From contig JARUPZ010000009.1 in assembly GCA_031213475.1 (NCBI GenBank), positions 682,001-746,000 on the forward strand: DNA of 64,000 bases, in the 5' to 3' direction. Shown here piece after piece: positions 23,770 to 34,249 of the stretch. The position numbers were made by a program, and so were the translations under genes. Position 1 is the stretch's first letter, and the number at the start of each line of letters is the position of its first letter. A model generated the notes under the pieces. It was not told the origin of the DNA and ran no database searches. It saw only the letters and a list, made by a program, of their open reading frames with translations. The stretch comes from Nereocystis luetkeana. Lineage: Eukaryota > Sar > Phaeophyceae > Laminariales > Laminariaceae.

Positions 23770-24335
23770 TGAGTACCCCCCCCCCCCCCCCCAACTCATC
23801 GCTATGTGGATTATTTGCCCTCCCCCCCGCTCACGCTCTCCGCTCATAGCCGGGAGCGTTTTATGGCATTTCTCCCTCCGTTCTCGCCCCCACCCCGACG
23901 CTGATCACCGGGGATGCTTCGCGTTATTTTCTTGGTTTGGCCCTATCATCGCCAACCGTCAGCCGGTGGTAGTCCGCGTGATTTCTTTAGTATCACCCTC
24001 CGGCACGCATCACCGAGGGTGATTTGTTTTTTTTCCGGTTCCTGACCCCCCCCCCCTTCTCCCCACCCGGTTCACAGCGGGAGATCATTCGCGTTGCCGC
24101 ATTTTTTCGTCCTGCCACCCCCCCACCTGTCGACAGATACGACTCGCGTTATTTCTTTATATTCGCCACGCCGCCCCCCCATGCCCCCATCACACCCCGG
24201 GTGAATAGGTTTTTCTCGCCCGCCGCACCCCCGTGCTCATACATCCATACCGCGACGTGATTCGTGTTATTTTCGTTTTTCGTCCTGCCGCCGCCGACCC
24301 CCCCCTCCACGCCCATAGCGGGAGCTGATTCTCAT
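23770..24335. repeat. C-tract unit repeat cluster
   Basis: About six degenerate ~80-90 bp units carry GATTCGCGTTATTTTCTT-type AT cores, CGTCCTGCC and C-runs of 7-17. The cluster runs directly between the LINE 3' end and the 5' LTR of the copia element. Confidence 0.55.
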
Positions 24336-24341
24336 TGAAAC

Positions 24342-25709
24342 TATTGACTGTGCTCAATAGACACGACGTAGATGTTTCATTTAGTATCAGGGAGTTCCAT
24401 ATATTGATGTGGGATTATAAAAACGGGAGATTAATTGTGCCTGCCATGTATGTGATGGATAATCTCGTGGATGCGCCGCCACCTGCTGTCACTCGACAGC
24501 ACGGATACGTACTAATATATACAAGGCCGCCCGCTACGCTCGCTCAGGAAGGAAAAAAGTATATCAATTTATGCGAAGCGAACAGAGGTCCACGATTGAG
24601 TTTAGTGTTTTCAAGGATCGTAATTGCAAACTGGCGACTTGATAATGCCAAGAGTCCCGCCGCCATGCTTCAGGAAAAAACAGCTCCGACGTCAGCTTGG
24701 ATGGCACATATGCGCTTCGCGTCGCGGATGTCGTACGTACGTACATACACCCCAGGTAGGGTGCTACTGTCTGTACTTACTTTCTTCTTTCGATATGCTC
24801 TATGTCTGTACTGTATGTACGAAGAAAACGAAAGCACAGCACGGCACAGCAGCGAAAACAATGAAAATGAAACCGAAAACTCGGAAAGGAAAAAAAATCC
24901 CCGTCCCCTCTCGTGTAATATTTTTCTGCCTGATTGGAACACCTTACACCCGGTCGGAAAGAAAAAAAAAAAATCGCACAGAAGAGCTTCTCTTTCAGCC
25001 TCGTACGCCGCCCGCCCCTCTCGCGACCACCTCGCTACCGATTCGGTCCGGGTAAAGCTTTTATCACTCTCTGCCACAATCAGCCTCGTCGCCCGCCCCG
25101 CGTGAAGCCCGGTGCTCACCGTGGTCGTCGTTCGCCAGCTCGATAACGTTGGTGTTCAAACTGCACACCTCCCTCTTTCAACTTCAGCGTGGTCGCAAAA
25201 ATAAGCACCGCTTGTATATTATCTTGCCCTCCCGAACGACCTTTATAAAATCGTACATACTCTATCAACAATCATAAATCGAAGCCAGACAAAGCCCGTT
25301 CATGCATCCCTCGTGTCTCGAGGCACACGCGACGCCTAGGCACGAAAGCGGCGACCGCGCTCCTTGCAACCCCCCCTCTACCCGCCAGCACCCACCCGCT
25401 GGCACCCGCGACGGTGCTGGGTCCTCCCGCGATTCCGTGCTCGGAGAACACGCACGCACACGAAACGAAAGAAGAAAAAAGGAAGAAATAACCGAGAAAA
25501 CAAAGAACTGCTGGAAAGGTCCGGCAAGTAATGAAAGGAGGCGGTTTGGAAGTGGGAGCTCTGAGAGGCCAGAGATGCACCAACCGAGCACGCTCAGGGG
25601 TTGTGATCTAAGTATGTAGTTCTATAAGAGAAGTTCCGTGTTATTGTCTGGAGTCAACCACGCGTTCCCGTGCCAGCTGCGTCTATACCTTTAGAGATCA
25701 ATCAATACA
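24342..25709 (+). repeat. 5' LTR of copia element, interrupted
   Basis: Segments 24342-24530 and 25626-25709 together match the 3' LTR. The split point reads AATATATAC before and TATAAGAGAAG after, against an uninterrupted ATATATATAAGAGAAG in the 3' LTR, so a TATA-like word flanks the insertion. The 3' LTR differs by a few substitutions and small indels, indicating an old insertion. Confidence 0.85.
24531..25625. mobile_element. Insertion within the 5' LTR, containing repeat T copy 2
   Basis: The right ~400 bp (25222-25625) is nearly identical to 15455-15876. The left ~690 bp is not seen elsewhere in the window. Whether this is one element or two nested ones cannot be decided. One open frame crosses from the LTR into the insertion but shows no known domain. 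Confidence 0.6.
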
Positions 25710-25734
25710 CGAGTGGAAAACCGGTGATCTTCTA

Positions 25735-27132
25735 TTGGCAAGTGTAGCCGAGGCCAACCTAGAGAGGTGGGAACCTTCCGACATGTCTGGTTCAGATGGC
25801 ATGTCTAGTCAGGAAGCAAGCGTGGCCATGGAAGAGATGCTGAGGATGCAAGAGAAAATCGAGGTCCTGGAGGAGATGATAGAAGAGCAGAAGCTGGGCG
25901 CCGAGAGGAACGCGCCGCAAGAAGGAATGGAGGGGGCGGCCGGTGGGGGGGCGAGAGGAGAAGCAGCTGCGAGGGAACCAGCAGCATCGACGGTGACGAC
26001 ACCTGGGCTGGGAGCCCGTCCAGGCATGTCACCAAACACTTATTTATACCGCCCTAGTTTGTCCCAGTCGAGACCCCCCAAATTCGATAACATAGAAGCC
26101 CACTTTAGTATGTGGCGTAGCAAGTTCGAAGCGTACCTGTCATCCCTAGGGTGCCTTCATGTGTTAAGCACGTCAACCCCTGTTATGGTTGGTGACGTGA
26201 GGGTGTCGGAGGAGGAGCTAGCATCGAGGCACTCTCCTCAGGAGATTAGGGATGCACGATTAGTTTATGGATTAATGATGGAAGCAATGACTGGATACGC
26301 AATGGCTGAGTTCAGAATGCAGAAGGCAATGTCGCCAAGTGGTGCATGGAAGGAATTAGAAGATTACTACATGCCAAGGATGATAGCGGCCACCCATAGT
26401 AGGCTGAAGAGAGAGTTTGAAACCATCACAATGGTCGAGGACGAAAACCCCGTGCTGTTCCTAGGGAGGGTGGATAAGGCAGCAGATGAGCTGGCCATGC
26501 TTGGCTGTGGGATGAGTGTGGAAGAGGTTAACCGACATGTCGTGACGAACCTCTCGCCTCTATATATGATACAAAGCAAGTCCGTTCTTTCCCGCCCGTC
26601 CATCCCCCGTTCCGAGATCGATGAGATCATCCGCGATGCGTACGCAAAAAACGATAGGGCAGATACAGAGATGGTTTCCAAGGCGTTGGGTGTGCAGGGA
26701 GTGGGAAATCAGCATGCTTTGTACGCCGGAGGTGCGCAGCCTGCCAGTGGTGGAGGTGCGGGTCCAGGAAGAGAAAGGAGGGACAGGAGAGGCGGGAGGT
26801 ACAAGGGTGGGCAGCAGCCGCAGCAGCAGCAGCAGCAGCGACCCCAGCAGCAGCAGCAGTATCATCAACAGCAGCAGCAGCAGCTACAACCCCAGCAACA
26901 GCAGTACCAGCAGCAGCAGCATCGTCCCCGTCAGCATGATGGCAACCGGGGAGGAGCTTCGCCGGGGGAATTGCCGGCCCCAAATGGCGTTGGGATGCCG
27001 TGGCCTGCAGGTACCGTTGGGATGACTCCGGTCCCGACCCCTTCGGTACGGGTGGGGCGGTCCCGCCCATGGGTTGGGTACCTACCGAGCCACCACCAGG
27101 GGCAATGCCCCCTATGCCCCCGCCGCCCGTAA
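25735..27132 (+). pseudogene. gag: copia gag
   Basis: Encodes a capsid-type protein that would form virus-like particles in the cytoplasm. The first ATG in frame is near 25783. The segment PPKFDNIEAHFSMWRSKFEA resembles the UBN2/retrotransposon Gag domain of copia elements. It is followed by a conserved helical region (YMPRMIAATHSRLKREFETI) and a glutamine-rich tail from CAG runs at 26817-26930. The frame is open to a stop at 27130, but a shift to frame 3 between about 27000 and 27060 is needed to reach the zinc knuckle. Confidence 0.85.
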
Positions 27133-27191
27133 TGACTCCGGCAAGCTGGGGTCTCCCGCCGAGCAACACGCAACCGAGGAGCAAGGGGGTC

Positions 27192-27233
27192 TGCTTTCGG
27201 TGTGGCAAACACGGCCACTAGGTCGCAGCTTGC
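27192..27233 (+). pseudogene. Gag zinc knuckle with internal TAG
   Basis: The pattern C-x2-C-x4-H-x4-C (CFRCGKHGH, stop, VAAC) is the nucleic-acid-binding CCHC knuckle. A TAG at 27219-27221 falls in the last spacer, where an ordinary residue is expected. All four ligands are kept. Confidence 0.8.
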
Positions 27234-27504
27234 CCGGTAGCCGCCCCGCAGATGAACGTCGCGGTCCCGAGTACTGCTTCCCCTCCCCCTCAACAGATGT
27301 ACTACAGAGGTGGCTGGCAGCAGGAGACGCCCTACGGCAGTGGTGGGTATACCTCAGCCGGAGCTTTCCCGTCACAACAACCCTCCTCGAGCACTTTCCC
27401 TTCCCCTGGCCCAGCGAACAACGGCAACCCTACGCCCACGTTCGACCCGCACCTCCTCACCGTGCAGTTTGCGCACCAAGGCAAGAGTATGTTTAGCGAC
27501 GATT

Positions 27505-27846
27505 TTGTTTCGGGCTAGTGGGAGGGAAGAGTGGGTAGCGGAATCGGGAGCAACCTTTCACGTAACTGGTAACCCCTTTGGTATGGTAGGCTGTTACCCC
27601 CCTCCCCCCGGTAAGAATAGTTTGGTCGTCGGTGACATGAGGTCACTGAAGGTCGAGTACTTCGGACAGATTCCGATGGTAATGCACAGCCCGCAGTGTG
27701 ATGTTCAAGTTAGGCTTTTGGACGTAGCCTACGTGCCCGGTGTTCGGTTCAACCTGTTTTTACTTCACGCTAATGCTGAAATGCCCGGTGACTTTAGATA
27801 CCCAGGGAGCTCACTTGTTGGATGGGCAATTGCCCTTTATGCGTAA
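27505..27846 (+). pseudogene. copia protease region
   Basis: EEWVAESGATFHVTGNP matches the copia aspartic protease active-site block, normally W-x-x-DSGA. Here the catalytic aspartate codon reads GAA (Glu), which should abolish activity. A later VRLLDVAYVPGVRFNLF matches the conserved end of the domain. The frame is lost near 27800. Confidence 0.8.
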
Positions 27847-28860
27847 GGACGCAGGTTTGTACGTAGACGCCACGCGGACTGTAGAGACCCCGATTGCTGC
27901 CGCTGTTTTGGCTCCCGGAAAATTGCGGAGGATTGATATTAACGACCTTCGCGTTTCCCTTGCCCACTCCCATGCTGACACTCTCCGTGAGACGGCACGC
28001 CAGATGGGCATTAAGGTTTTTGGGGAGTTAGTTTCGTGTGCTGGATGTTCTGAGGCGAAGGGGAGGAGGATGGCGGTGCCGTGGACGACCGAGTGCCGCT
28101 CCACCAGGCCTCTGGAACGTCTGTTCGTGGATCTGTCGGGACAGCAGTCGACGTCTGCTGGCGGTGCGCAGTACATGATGATGATCGTCGACGACTACTC
28201 GCGACTGGGATGGCCGTATTTCTTGAAGCGGAAGTCCGACATCCCGAAGGTCTTCGCTGGTTTTCTGGCCGACATCAACGCCAAGGGTGTCCTGTCCATC
28301 GTGGAGTGCCTCCGCTCGGACAACGGCACCGAGTTCACCTAGGCGGAGTTCGTGGAGCTGCTCAACCATCATGGTATCCGCCGCGAGCACACGCCCGTCG
28401 ATTCTCCGAAGCATGACGGCGTGGTCGAGCGGCGAATTGCGATGACGCTGGAGCTTGCAATGGCGTCCCGCCTGGAGGCCCCCCGCCTGTTCGGCGATGC
28501 AAGGATGCCGGCGACGCAGCCTCTTTGGGCTGAGTCCTGTGTGTACGCGAGCGACGTCATCAACATGACGGCAAGGGTGAGGGACAAGCCGGAAATGCAC
28601 TCCCCGTACCGCAAATGTTACGGGAGAGCACCGTTTGCGCGGCTGCTCCCATTTCTGAAGCCAGGTTTCCACCACGTCAGGAGGAGCTTGAAGACCGAGC
28701 CGAAGGCGGAGGCCTGTTTCTACCTCAACGGCGGCAACCACCACGCAGCTGACTGCAGCAAGATTCTGCTGGCATCTGGCCGGAGGTCGTTCTTCCGCGA
28801 CGTCACTTGGGAGCACCCGAGGAAGCCGTTTGTGGGGTTACTGCCTTCGGAGGAGGAGAG
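27800..28860 (+). pseudogene. copia integrase
   Basis: It inserts the cDNA copy into the chromosome. An N-terminal zinc-binding HHCC module (HSHADTL to CAGCSEAKG) precedes the catalytic core, with LFVDLSG for the first Asp, LRSDNGTEFT for the second and VVERRI for the Glu. A TAG at 28340-28342 sits directly after EFT. The downstream part (PYRKCYGRAPFARLLPFLKP) is the usual integrase C-terminal segment. The catalytic triad itself is intact. Confidence 0.85.
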
Positions 28861-29215
28861 CTCCCCGCCGCCGCCGTCGCCGTCACCACCGCCCCCGGGT
28901 ACGCCGGAGCCTCTGAGAGGCCATGACGTATGGCCCGGACTACCGTCCCCATCCCCACTGCTGCCGCCGCTACCGCCGTCATCACCGCCGCTACCGCAGC
29001 AGCAGCCGCCGCCGTCGCCGTCGCCACCGCCCCCGCCGTCACCGTCGCCGTCGCTGCCGCCGTCATCGTCACCGCCGCTGCCACTGCCACCGTCACCGCC
29101 ACCGCCGTCGCCACCGCCGCCACCGTCGCCGTCGCCGCCGAGATCATCGCCGTCGCCGCCGCAGCAGTCATCGCAGCCACAGCTTTCGCAGCGTGCTGCC
29201 CGGGAACTGGGTTCT
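28860..29215 (+). repeat. Proline/serine-rich spacer between integrase and RT
   Basis: Low-complexity CCG/CCA/TCG triplets give a P/S-rich linker in the integrase frame and arginine- or alanine-rich peptides in the other frames. Variable low-complexity linkers between integrase and RT are common in copia elements; this one is long. Confidence 0.75.
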
Positions 29216-29225
29216 TATATCCCGG

Positions 29226-29500
29226 ACCCGGAGGATGGCGACGTGCTGAGGGGGCGGACCAGGGGGGAGATTGCACGGCACCAGGAAGGTGGTGGCGGTG
29301 TGCAGGGTGGTCGGACAGTGGGGGAAGCTGGACGACACCCGGAGGAAGGGGACGTACTGAGGGGGCGGACAAGGGGGGAGACTGCACGGCACCAGGAGGG
29401 TGGTGGTGGTGTGCAGGGTGGTCGGACAGTGGGGGAAGCTGGACGACACCCGGAGGAAGGGGACGTTCTGAGGGGGTGGACAAGAGGGGAGACCGCGCGG
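29226..29500 (+). repeat. 111 bp in-frame tandem repeat within copia pol
   Basis: ACGTGCTGAGGGGG, ACGTACTGAGGGGG and ACGTTCTGAGGGGG start at 29241, 29352 and 29463, giving exactly 111 bp (37 codons) per unit and about 2.4 units. The period keeps the reading frame. The peptide contains GRTRGE, RHQEGGGGVQGGRTVGEAGR and HPEEGDVLR. Confidence 0.85.
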
Positions 29501-29689
29501 AACCGCGAGGCTATGGGGCATGGGCTGCTATCGCTGATGGCAGCACGGGAAGGTATAGGCCATGTACTTTTCCACCAAGCCCCACCGCGCGAGAATCCTC
29601 CCCTTCCCACGCGCCCGGCAAGCGAGTTTTCGACGCCGAACTCGTATGCTGAAGCGTGTGTAGACGAGTATTCGACGATCTGGAGGCAG

Positions 29690-30740
29690 GCGATGGACAA
29701 GGAATATCATGGACTGGCGGACGCGGGGACGTTTGGAGCGACGTAGCAACCAGAGGGGCTCAACGTCATCTCGGCGAAGTGGGTGTTCGCCTGGAAGTCC
29801 AACGAGCATGGTGATGTGGTGCGGGCGAAAGCAAGGCTGGTGGCACGAGGTTTCAAGCAGCGTGAGGGTATTGATTTCCTTGAGACTTTTGCTCCGACCC
29901 CTGCAGCATCTTGGTTTCGTTTGTTGGGTGCCGTTGCGTGCGAGTTGGGTCTGGATTTGTGTCATTTTGATGCTGAGCAAGCGTTCGTGCAGTCGAGTTT
30001 GGATGAGGATTTTTTCATGCGACTGCCCCCTGGCTGCGGCGAAATGTCCGGTAAGGTAGTCAGGTTGAACCGCAGTCTCTATGGCTTGAAGCAAGCGTCG
30101 AGGTCGTGGCACAACCACCTTCTCACTCACATACATGAAGAGCCTAGGCTTTGAGCAGAGCCCCGCTGATGCGTGTGTCATGAGGTTGGTCGAGTCGGGC
30201 TCTGTCTCCATAGTAACAGTGGTTCATGTGGATGATATTTTTGCTGTAGGGCGTAAGGCTAGGTGCGATCAGTTCTGTGAAGACCTGAACAGCCTTGTTC
30301 CGATCAACAATCTGGGCGAGTTGCGGTGGTATGCTGGTTGTTGTTTTTCGAGGGATTGGGATGCTGGTACTTTGACGATTTCGCAGCAGGCGTTCGCTGA
30401 AAGGACCGCGGCGAGGTTTGGTGTTAGTTCTGGGAGGAATAATCCGCTTTCGACTGGTGTGAAGCTCGAAGAGTTCGACGAGAATGAACCCGCGGGTGAT
30501 TGGCCTTTCCGCGAGTTGGTGGGGTGCTTGATGGGGCTTGCGAACCAAACACGACCGGATATTGCGAACGCGGTGAGGGCGGTAGCGAGGTACACGAATA
30601 GGCCGAGGGAAGTACACTGGGAGACAGCGGTCGGTATTTTAGAGTATGTTTTTTCTACGAGTGATTTCGGCATTACGTTTGAGAAGGGTAGCGGGCTTGA
30701 ACTGGTAGCGTTTGCGGATGGATGCGGACTACGCCAACAA
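29690..30740 (+). pseudogene. copia reverse transcriptase
   Basis: It starts at the conserved block around QPEGLNVISAKWVFAWK and KARLVARGFKQREGIDFLET, followed by FDAEQAFVQSSLDEDFFMRL and LNRSLYGLKQASRSWH. The catalytic VHVDDIF (the YVDD-type box) is at about 30221-30243. A TAG at 29744 and a 4 bp duplication (ACATACAT, 30129-30136) break the frame. The thumb region (KLEEFDENEPAGDWPFRELV) is in frame 3. Confidence 0.9.
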
Positions 30741-31173
30741 AGCCACTGACAGGAGGTCAGTTTCAGGTGAGGCTATCATGTGTGCTGGGGCGTGTGTGTG
30801 CTGGTTTTCTAGGACGCAGAAATGCGTTACGCTCTCGACCACTGAGGCTGAATATGTAGCACTAGCAGACACTATCAAGGAGGCGATGTTCTTGCGCTAC
30901 GTTTGGAGTTTCATTTTTCCGGGGTTTGGGGAGCGATGCATTACGGTTTTCGAGGATAACGAGGGGGCAAGGCACCTGGCACAAAACCCAGTGTGCACGT
31001 CGAATTCTAAGCACATCGACGTTCGACACCACTTTTTGCGAGAGCTTATTTCCAAGGGGGAGTTTGTTATTATTACCCATGTAGAGTCGGAGGAGCAGCG
31101 TGCAGACTTCTTAACAAAGCCGCTCAACAACATGGTTTTTCGTTACCACCGGGATTTTCTGATGAACCTTTGA
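30712..31173 (+). pseudogene. copia RNase H
   Basis: It removes RNA from the RNA:DNA hybrid. Conserved acidic positions are seen in DADYANKATDRRS, STTEAEYVAL, EDNEGARHL and KHIDVRHHFLREL. It is out of frame with the RT because of a GATG duplication at 30717-30724. Otherwise it is complete to a TGA at 31171, with the usual EQRADFLTKPL near the end. Confidence 0.9.
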
Positions 31174-31983
31174 CGCCTTGTTTCCGAGATGTTTTATTTT
31201 ATTTTTCGAGTGAAGAATGTGTTTGAACTATAAAATCGTTTAGTTTCTGGTAATAATGGGTTTTGAGGGGTTTTTGGTGTTTTCCGAGTGGTCGCAACGT
31301 AATAATTTTGTAGTGGGGAGACCTATCTATGTGCTATCTCGCATTACCGTCGCGATCTGTGTATCTATGGCGGGAGTAGGGGATAAGGGGAGACTCTTGT
31401 CCGGAGGAACGGGGTTCCTCGCGATCTCTGGCATTAAGTTTCTTGACTTGATTTTATTTTGATTGGCATGACCACTCCTACCTGTGGTATTTTTCTGATG
31501 ATGCTTGTGATTTAGGTTTTTGATAAGGCTGAAGTGAGACTAGGAAGCGCCTGGGGGCGTGTGCGGTCCACATGAAAATGTTTTCTGACGAGGGAAGGTC
31601 TGGATAGTAATTCGGAAATTGAGAGAGAGGTCGGTAGGACTGAAGAGACACTGATATATTTGAATCAATTCCGCGGAAAATGCCGTTTTACCCGGCTGAA
31701 TCCGAGAAGAATGCCGTTTGACCTGGCATTGGATTTCGGTATTTTTTTATGTTTGCAACAGAGAGAGGCTATGGATTTGAGCATTTGAATACTGGTTTGA
31801 GAATTTGAGTTTTGATTCGAGAATTTGATTTTTGAGCCACATATTGGGTGTTTGAGTTTCTGAAGTTCATATGAGTTGGTCATAAAGAAGAGATATATCG
31901 ACCCAGCGAAGTCGTACATTGTCATGTTACTGACCTGGGGGGATATTGAAGTATGGTCCGTGTATAATAGTGAGCAGGGGGGA
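31174..31983 (+). other. copia 3' untranslated region and polypurine tract
   Basis: Two near-identical words, CCTGGGGGGATATTGA (31938) and GCAGGGGGGATATTGA (31974), lie 36 bp apart. The second abuts the 3' LTR and is the likely plus-strand primer, while the first looks like a duplicated decoy. GAGAATTTGA-type words recur at 31780-31850. Confidence 0.6.
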
Positions 31984-32249
31984 TATTGACTGTGCTCAAT
32001 ATATTATAGACACGACGTAGATGTTTCATTTAGTATCAGGGAGTTCCATATATTGATGTGGGATTATAAAAGCGGGAGATTAATTGGGCCTGCAATGTGA
32101 TGGATAATCACGTGGATGCGCCGCCACCTGCTGTCACTCGACAGCACGGATACGTAATAATATATATAAGAGAAGTTCCGTGTTATTGTCTGGAGTCAAC
32201 CACGCGTTCCCGTGCCAGCTGCGTCTATACCTTTAGAGATCAATCAACA
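31984..32249 (+). repeat. 3' LTR of copia element
   Basis: A 266 bp uninterrupted LTR. Compared with the 5' LTR it has an extra ATATT near 32003 and scattered substitutions. Confidence 0.85.
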
Positions 32250-32289
32250 GAAACATGTTTTGGTCCTCCTGCTGTCGCCACGTTGATGT

Positions 32290-32400
32290 TTTGTTTTGTT
32301 TTTGTCCTGACCGCCTCTTGCCCCCCCCCCCGCCCATCGACCGAGGTATTTCGTGTGAGTTCATTTTCACGTTCCGTTACCCCCCCCCCCCCCGCCATGA
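32290..32400. repeat. C-tract unit repeat, two units
   Basis: Two units combine a TTTTGTCCTGACC or TTTCACGTTCCGTTA core with C-runs of 11 and 14. They follow the copia element almost immediately. Confidence 0.45.
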
Positions 32401-32455
32401 TCAAAGAACGTGAAGATTGGGTCTCGTAGTGAGATACCGTTAAAACTTTATCCAT

Positions 32456-32755
32456 TTGAATTGGGCGGTGGAAGTCTGGTCTGACATTAATCCTAAAATC
32501 CCCAACATTTGGTTCACATACCAAGCGCTAAATGAAGGGGAGGGGCGGATGATGCATGACATTAAGTCAAGACCTATTATACTCATGAAACAAACACCTT
32601 GCATTTGGCCTACCACATATATATATGACCAAATAGAAGAAGCACCAAGCGGTACGTGTAGATATCTTGATATCTTGAAGGATAGAAGCCGGTACAAAAT
32701 GTGGGGGGATCGCTGGCCAAGCTTTCGACAGCGAAGGTCTACTCGGGAGCATTAG
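32456..32755 (+). CDS. Unrecognised 99-codon open frame, probably element-derived
   Basis: The peptide includes NIWFTYQALNEGEGRMMHDI, ILMKQTPCIWPTTYIYDQIE and GTCRYLDILKDRSRYKMWGD. Composition is protein-like, with many aromatic residues and no simple repeats, unlike most frames here. No family is recognised. Position between a copia element and a LINE fragment suggests a piece of a mobile element or captured coding sequence. No start context or splice sites were established. Confidence 0.3.
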   Translation: MNWAVEVWSDINPKIPNIWFTYQALNEGEGRMMHDIKSRPIILMKQTPCIWPTTYIYDQIEEAPSGTCRYLDILKDRSRYKMWGDRWPSFRQRRSTREH

Positions 32756-32759
32756 TGGG

Positions 32760-33460
32760 GTAGTTACCCATGGTGAAACGTATGTTTGACGTAGGAAGCG
32801 ACTAAACCTTGTATGGTGAAAATGACCCACCCGAAGAAAAGTAACCAGTACAGCAGCAGCGGGGCAAGAAGATAGAAGATACGACCGTGGGACGCCAGGA
32901 TGGTTACCATGCAGATCGCCTGCCACAGGTAGGTGTGGGGTACTTGTGATGAGGGTATTGAACTTGGCTCCAGGCTACGAGCCCGTGTTGGAGACACTAC
33001 TTGGTGTGGTGCGCCGGCAAAAGAACTATTCAAAATACACCAGACCCTCGACGAGTACAGTAATAGGATTGGGAACTTCCCACCACAAATCTGAACAAAA
33101 ACAAGCTGGAGATATTCTCGGAAGAGATTGGGAGAAAGACGGTGAGGCAGGGTGGGTGGAGAAAGAAATATTGGCAGGGTAAAAGTACTAGTAGCAGTGC
33201 TGATATTTAGAGTTCCCAGCGGAACAACGAGGGTTGGCTTCGAAAGGGGGTGCGACGAAGCAGGGATGTACTGCTTTGCAATAATAATAGGAAACAAACG
33301 TAGAACGAAAGGGAGAACATTTCGAATCACGCTAAATAAAGCCGAAAGAGAGCATGGAGTGGCAGAGGATAGAGACAGAAAAAGTGTCGGCATGGTTTAG
33401 ATGACTAGGATAGAGAGTGTGTATAGCTAATGTAATAGCGAAACTAAGACGTAGTCCTAG
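32760..33460. other. Stretch with weak coding signal
   Basis: Two overlapping plus-strand frames (32946-33182 and 33152-33400) could be one frameshifted unit. The second contains FERGCDEAGMYCFAIIIGNK and RTFRITLNKAEREHGVAEDR. No family is recognised. They may belong to the same element as the endonuclease fragment downstream. Confidence 0.3.
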
Positions 33461-33599
33461 GGTGAATGAAGGTAAGGGGGGGCAGGAAACAGCAAGTGGC
33501 TCGAAGGAAATGGGGGAGAAACATAGGGGCGCAGATCAAGCAGACAAAAACCAGAAACGGAAACGGAAAGAATGCTCAGAGAAGAGATAATAGAAATAA

Positions 33600-34128
33600 A
33601 TGCTCTGCTCTCTTAGCAACAACGGAGAAGGAGCAACAGGTGAGACCAGAGCGGATAGTGAAACGAAAAAGAGCGTAAGAATAGGATTATGGAACGTTTG
33701 TGAACTCTCCACGGAAGAGCACAAAATGATCGAAATTGCCGAACAAAGAAGTAAGCGCGACCTAGACACAGTGGGAATTCAAGAGTCTCGTGGGAGAAAG
33801 AGGGGGGGGAGATAGAATGCAAAGTTGGAGAGTACGCATGCATAGATAGGGAAAAAGAGGAAGGGACAGAATAGCAAGAATAGGGGGGCAGCGGGCGCGG
33901 GGTCCCTAGTGAAAGAATACCTGTGAGACATAATAATAGAAGTAATCAAAGACACTGAATCCAACGAAAGCTGATGGATTAAGGTACCAGGGGAGCGGGG
34001 ATCAAAATAGAACTTCTCAGGAAAACATGCCGAAGAATGCGATAAAAGGTATACAGAGGAAGTTCGGAAAAGTAGCAGTAGATCTACAGAAGTATGAGAG
34101 GCGAGGAGAAGTAGTAATAGTACTATTA
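33600..34128 (+). pseudogene. LINE apurinic-endonuclease-like fragment
   Basis: KSVRIGLWNVCELSTEEHKM and RDLDTVGIQESRG match the start of the exonuclease-endonuclease-phosphatase domain that begins many LINE ORF2 proteins. Further downstream, across stops, RKFGKVAVDLQKYERRGEVV occurs where the domain should approach its GDFN motif. The copy is cut off there by the MITE at 34129. It may come from the same LINE family as the 3' fragment at 22.8-23.8 kb, but the two do not overlap. Confidence 0.55.
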
Positions 34129-34234
34129 TTACGGGGGGCAAGAGTAAATAGGACCAAATATTGTGGGTAAGAATAGATGTAAATGTATAAGTTTTGCGTG
34201 TACCGGAGGTCCTATTTACTATGGTCCCCCGTAA
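34129..34234. mobile_element. Tc1/mariner-like MITE, copy 1
   Basis: 106 bp, TTACGGGGGGCAAGAGTAAA to ACTATGGTCCCCCGTAA, with TA on the left; the right TA is mutated. It terminates the LINE endonuclease fragment. Confidence 0.75.
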
Positions 34235-34249
34235 GTAGGCCCTAGCGAG

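Larger units (their letters stand above)
24342..32249 (+). mobile_element. Ty1/copia LTR retrotransposon, complete but decayed
   Basis: LTRs begin TATTGACTGTGCTCAAT and end AATCAACA/AATCAATACA. Outside them GAAAC occurs at 24337-24341 and again at 32250-32254, a 5 bp target duplication. A purine tract GCAGGGGGGA abuts the 3' LTR. Internal order is gag, zinc knuckle, protease, integrase, reverse transcriptase, RNase H, with integrase before RT, which defines Ty1/copia. The coding part changes frame at least five times and has in-frame TAG at 27219, 28340 and 29744, so it is dead. Length is ~7.9 kb including a ~1.1 kb insertion in the 5' LTR. No primer-binding site was identified with confidence. 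Confidence 0.9.

Noticed and set aside
24335-25105. 256-codon frame at the copia 5' LTR
   Set aside because: It starts in the LTR and runs into an inserted element. No domain is visible and the junction is an insertion boundary, so a gene is unlikely.
28923-29652. Arginine- or alanine-rich frames overlapping copia pol
   Set aside because: They are off-frame readings of the proline/serine codon repeats and the 111 bp repeat of pol.
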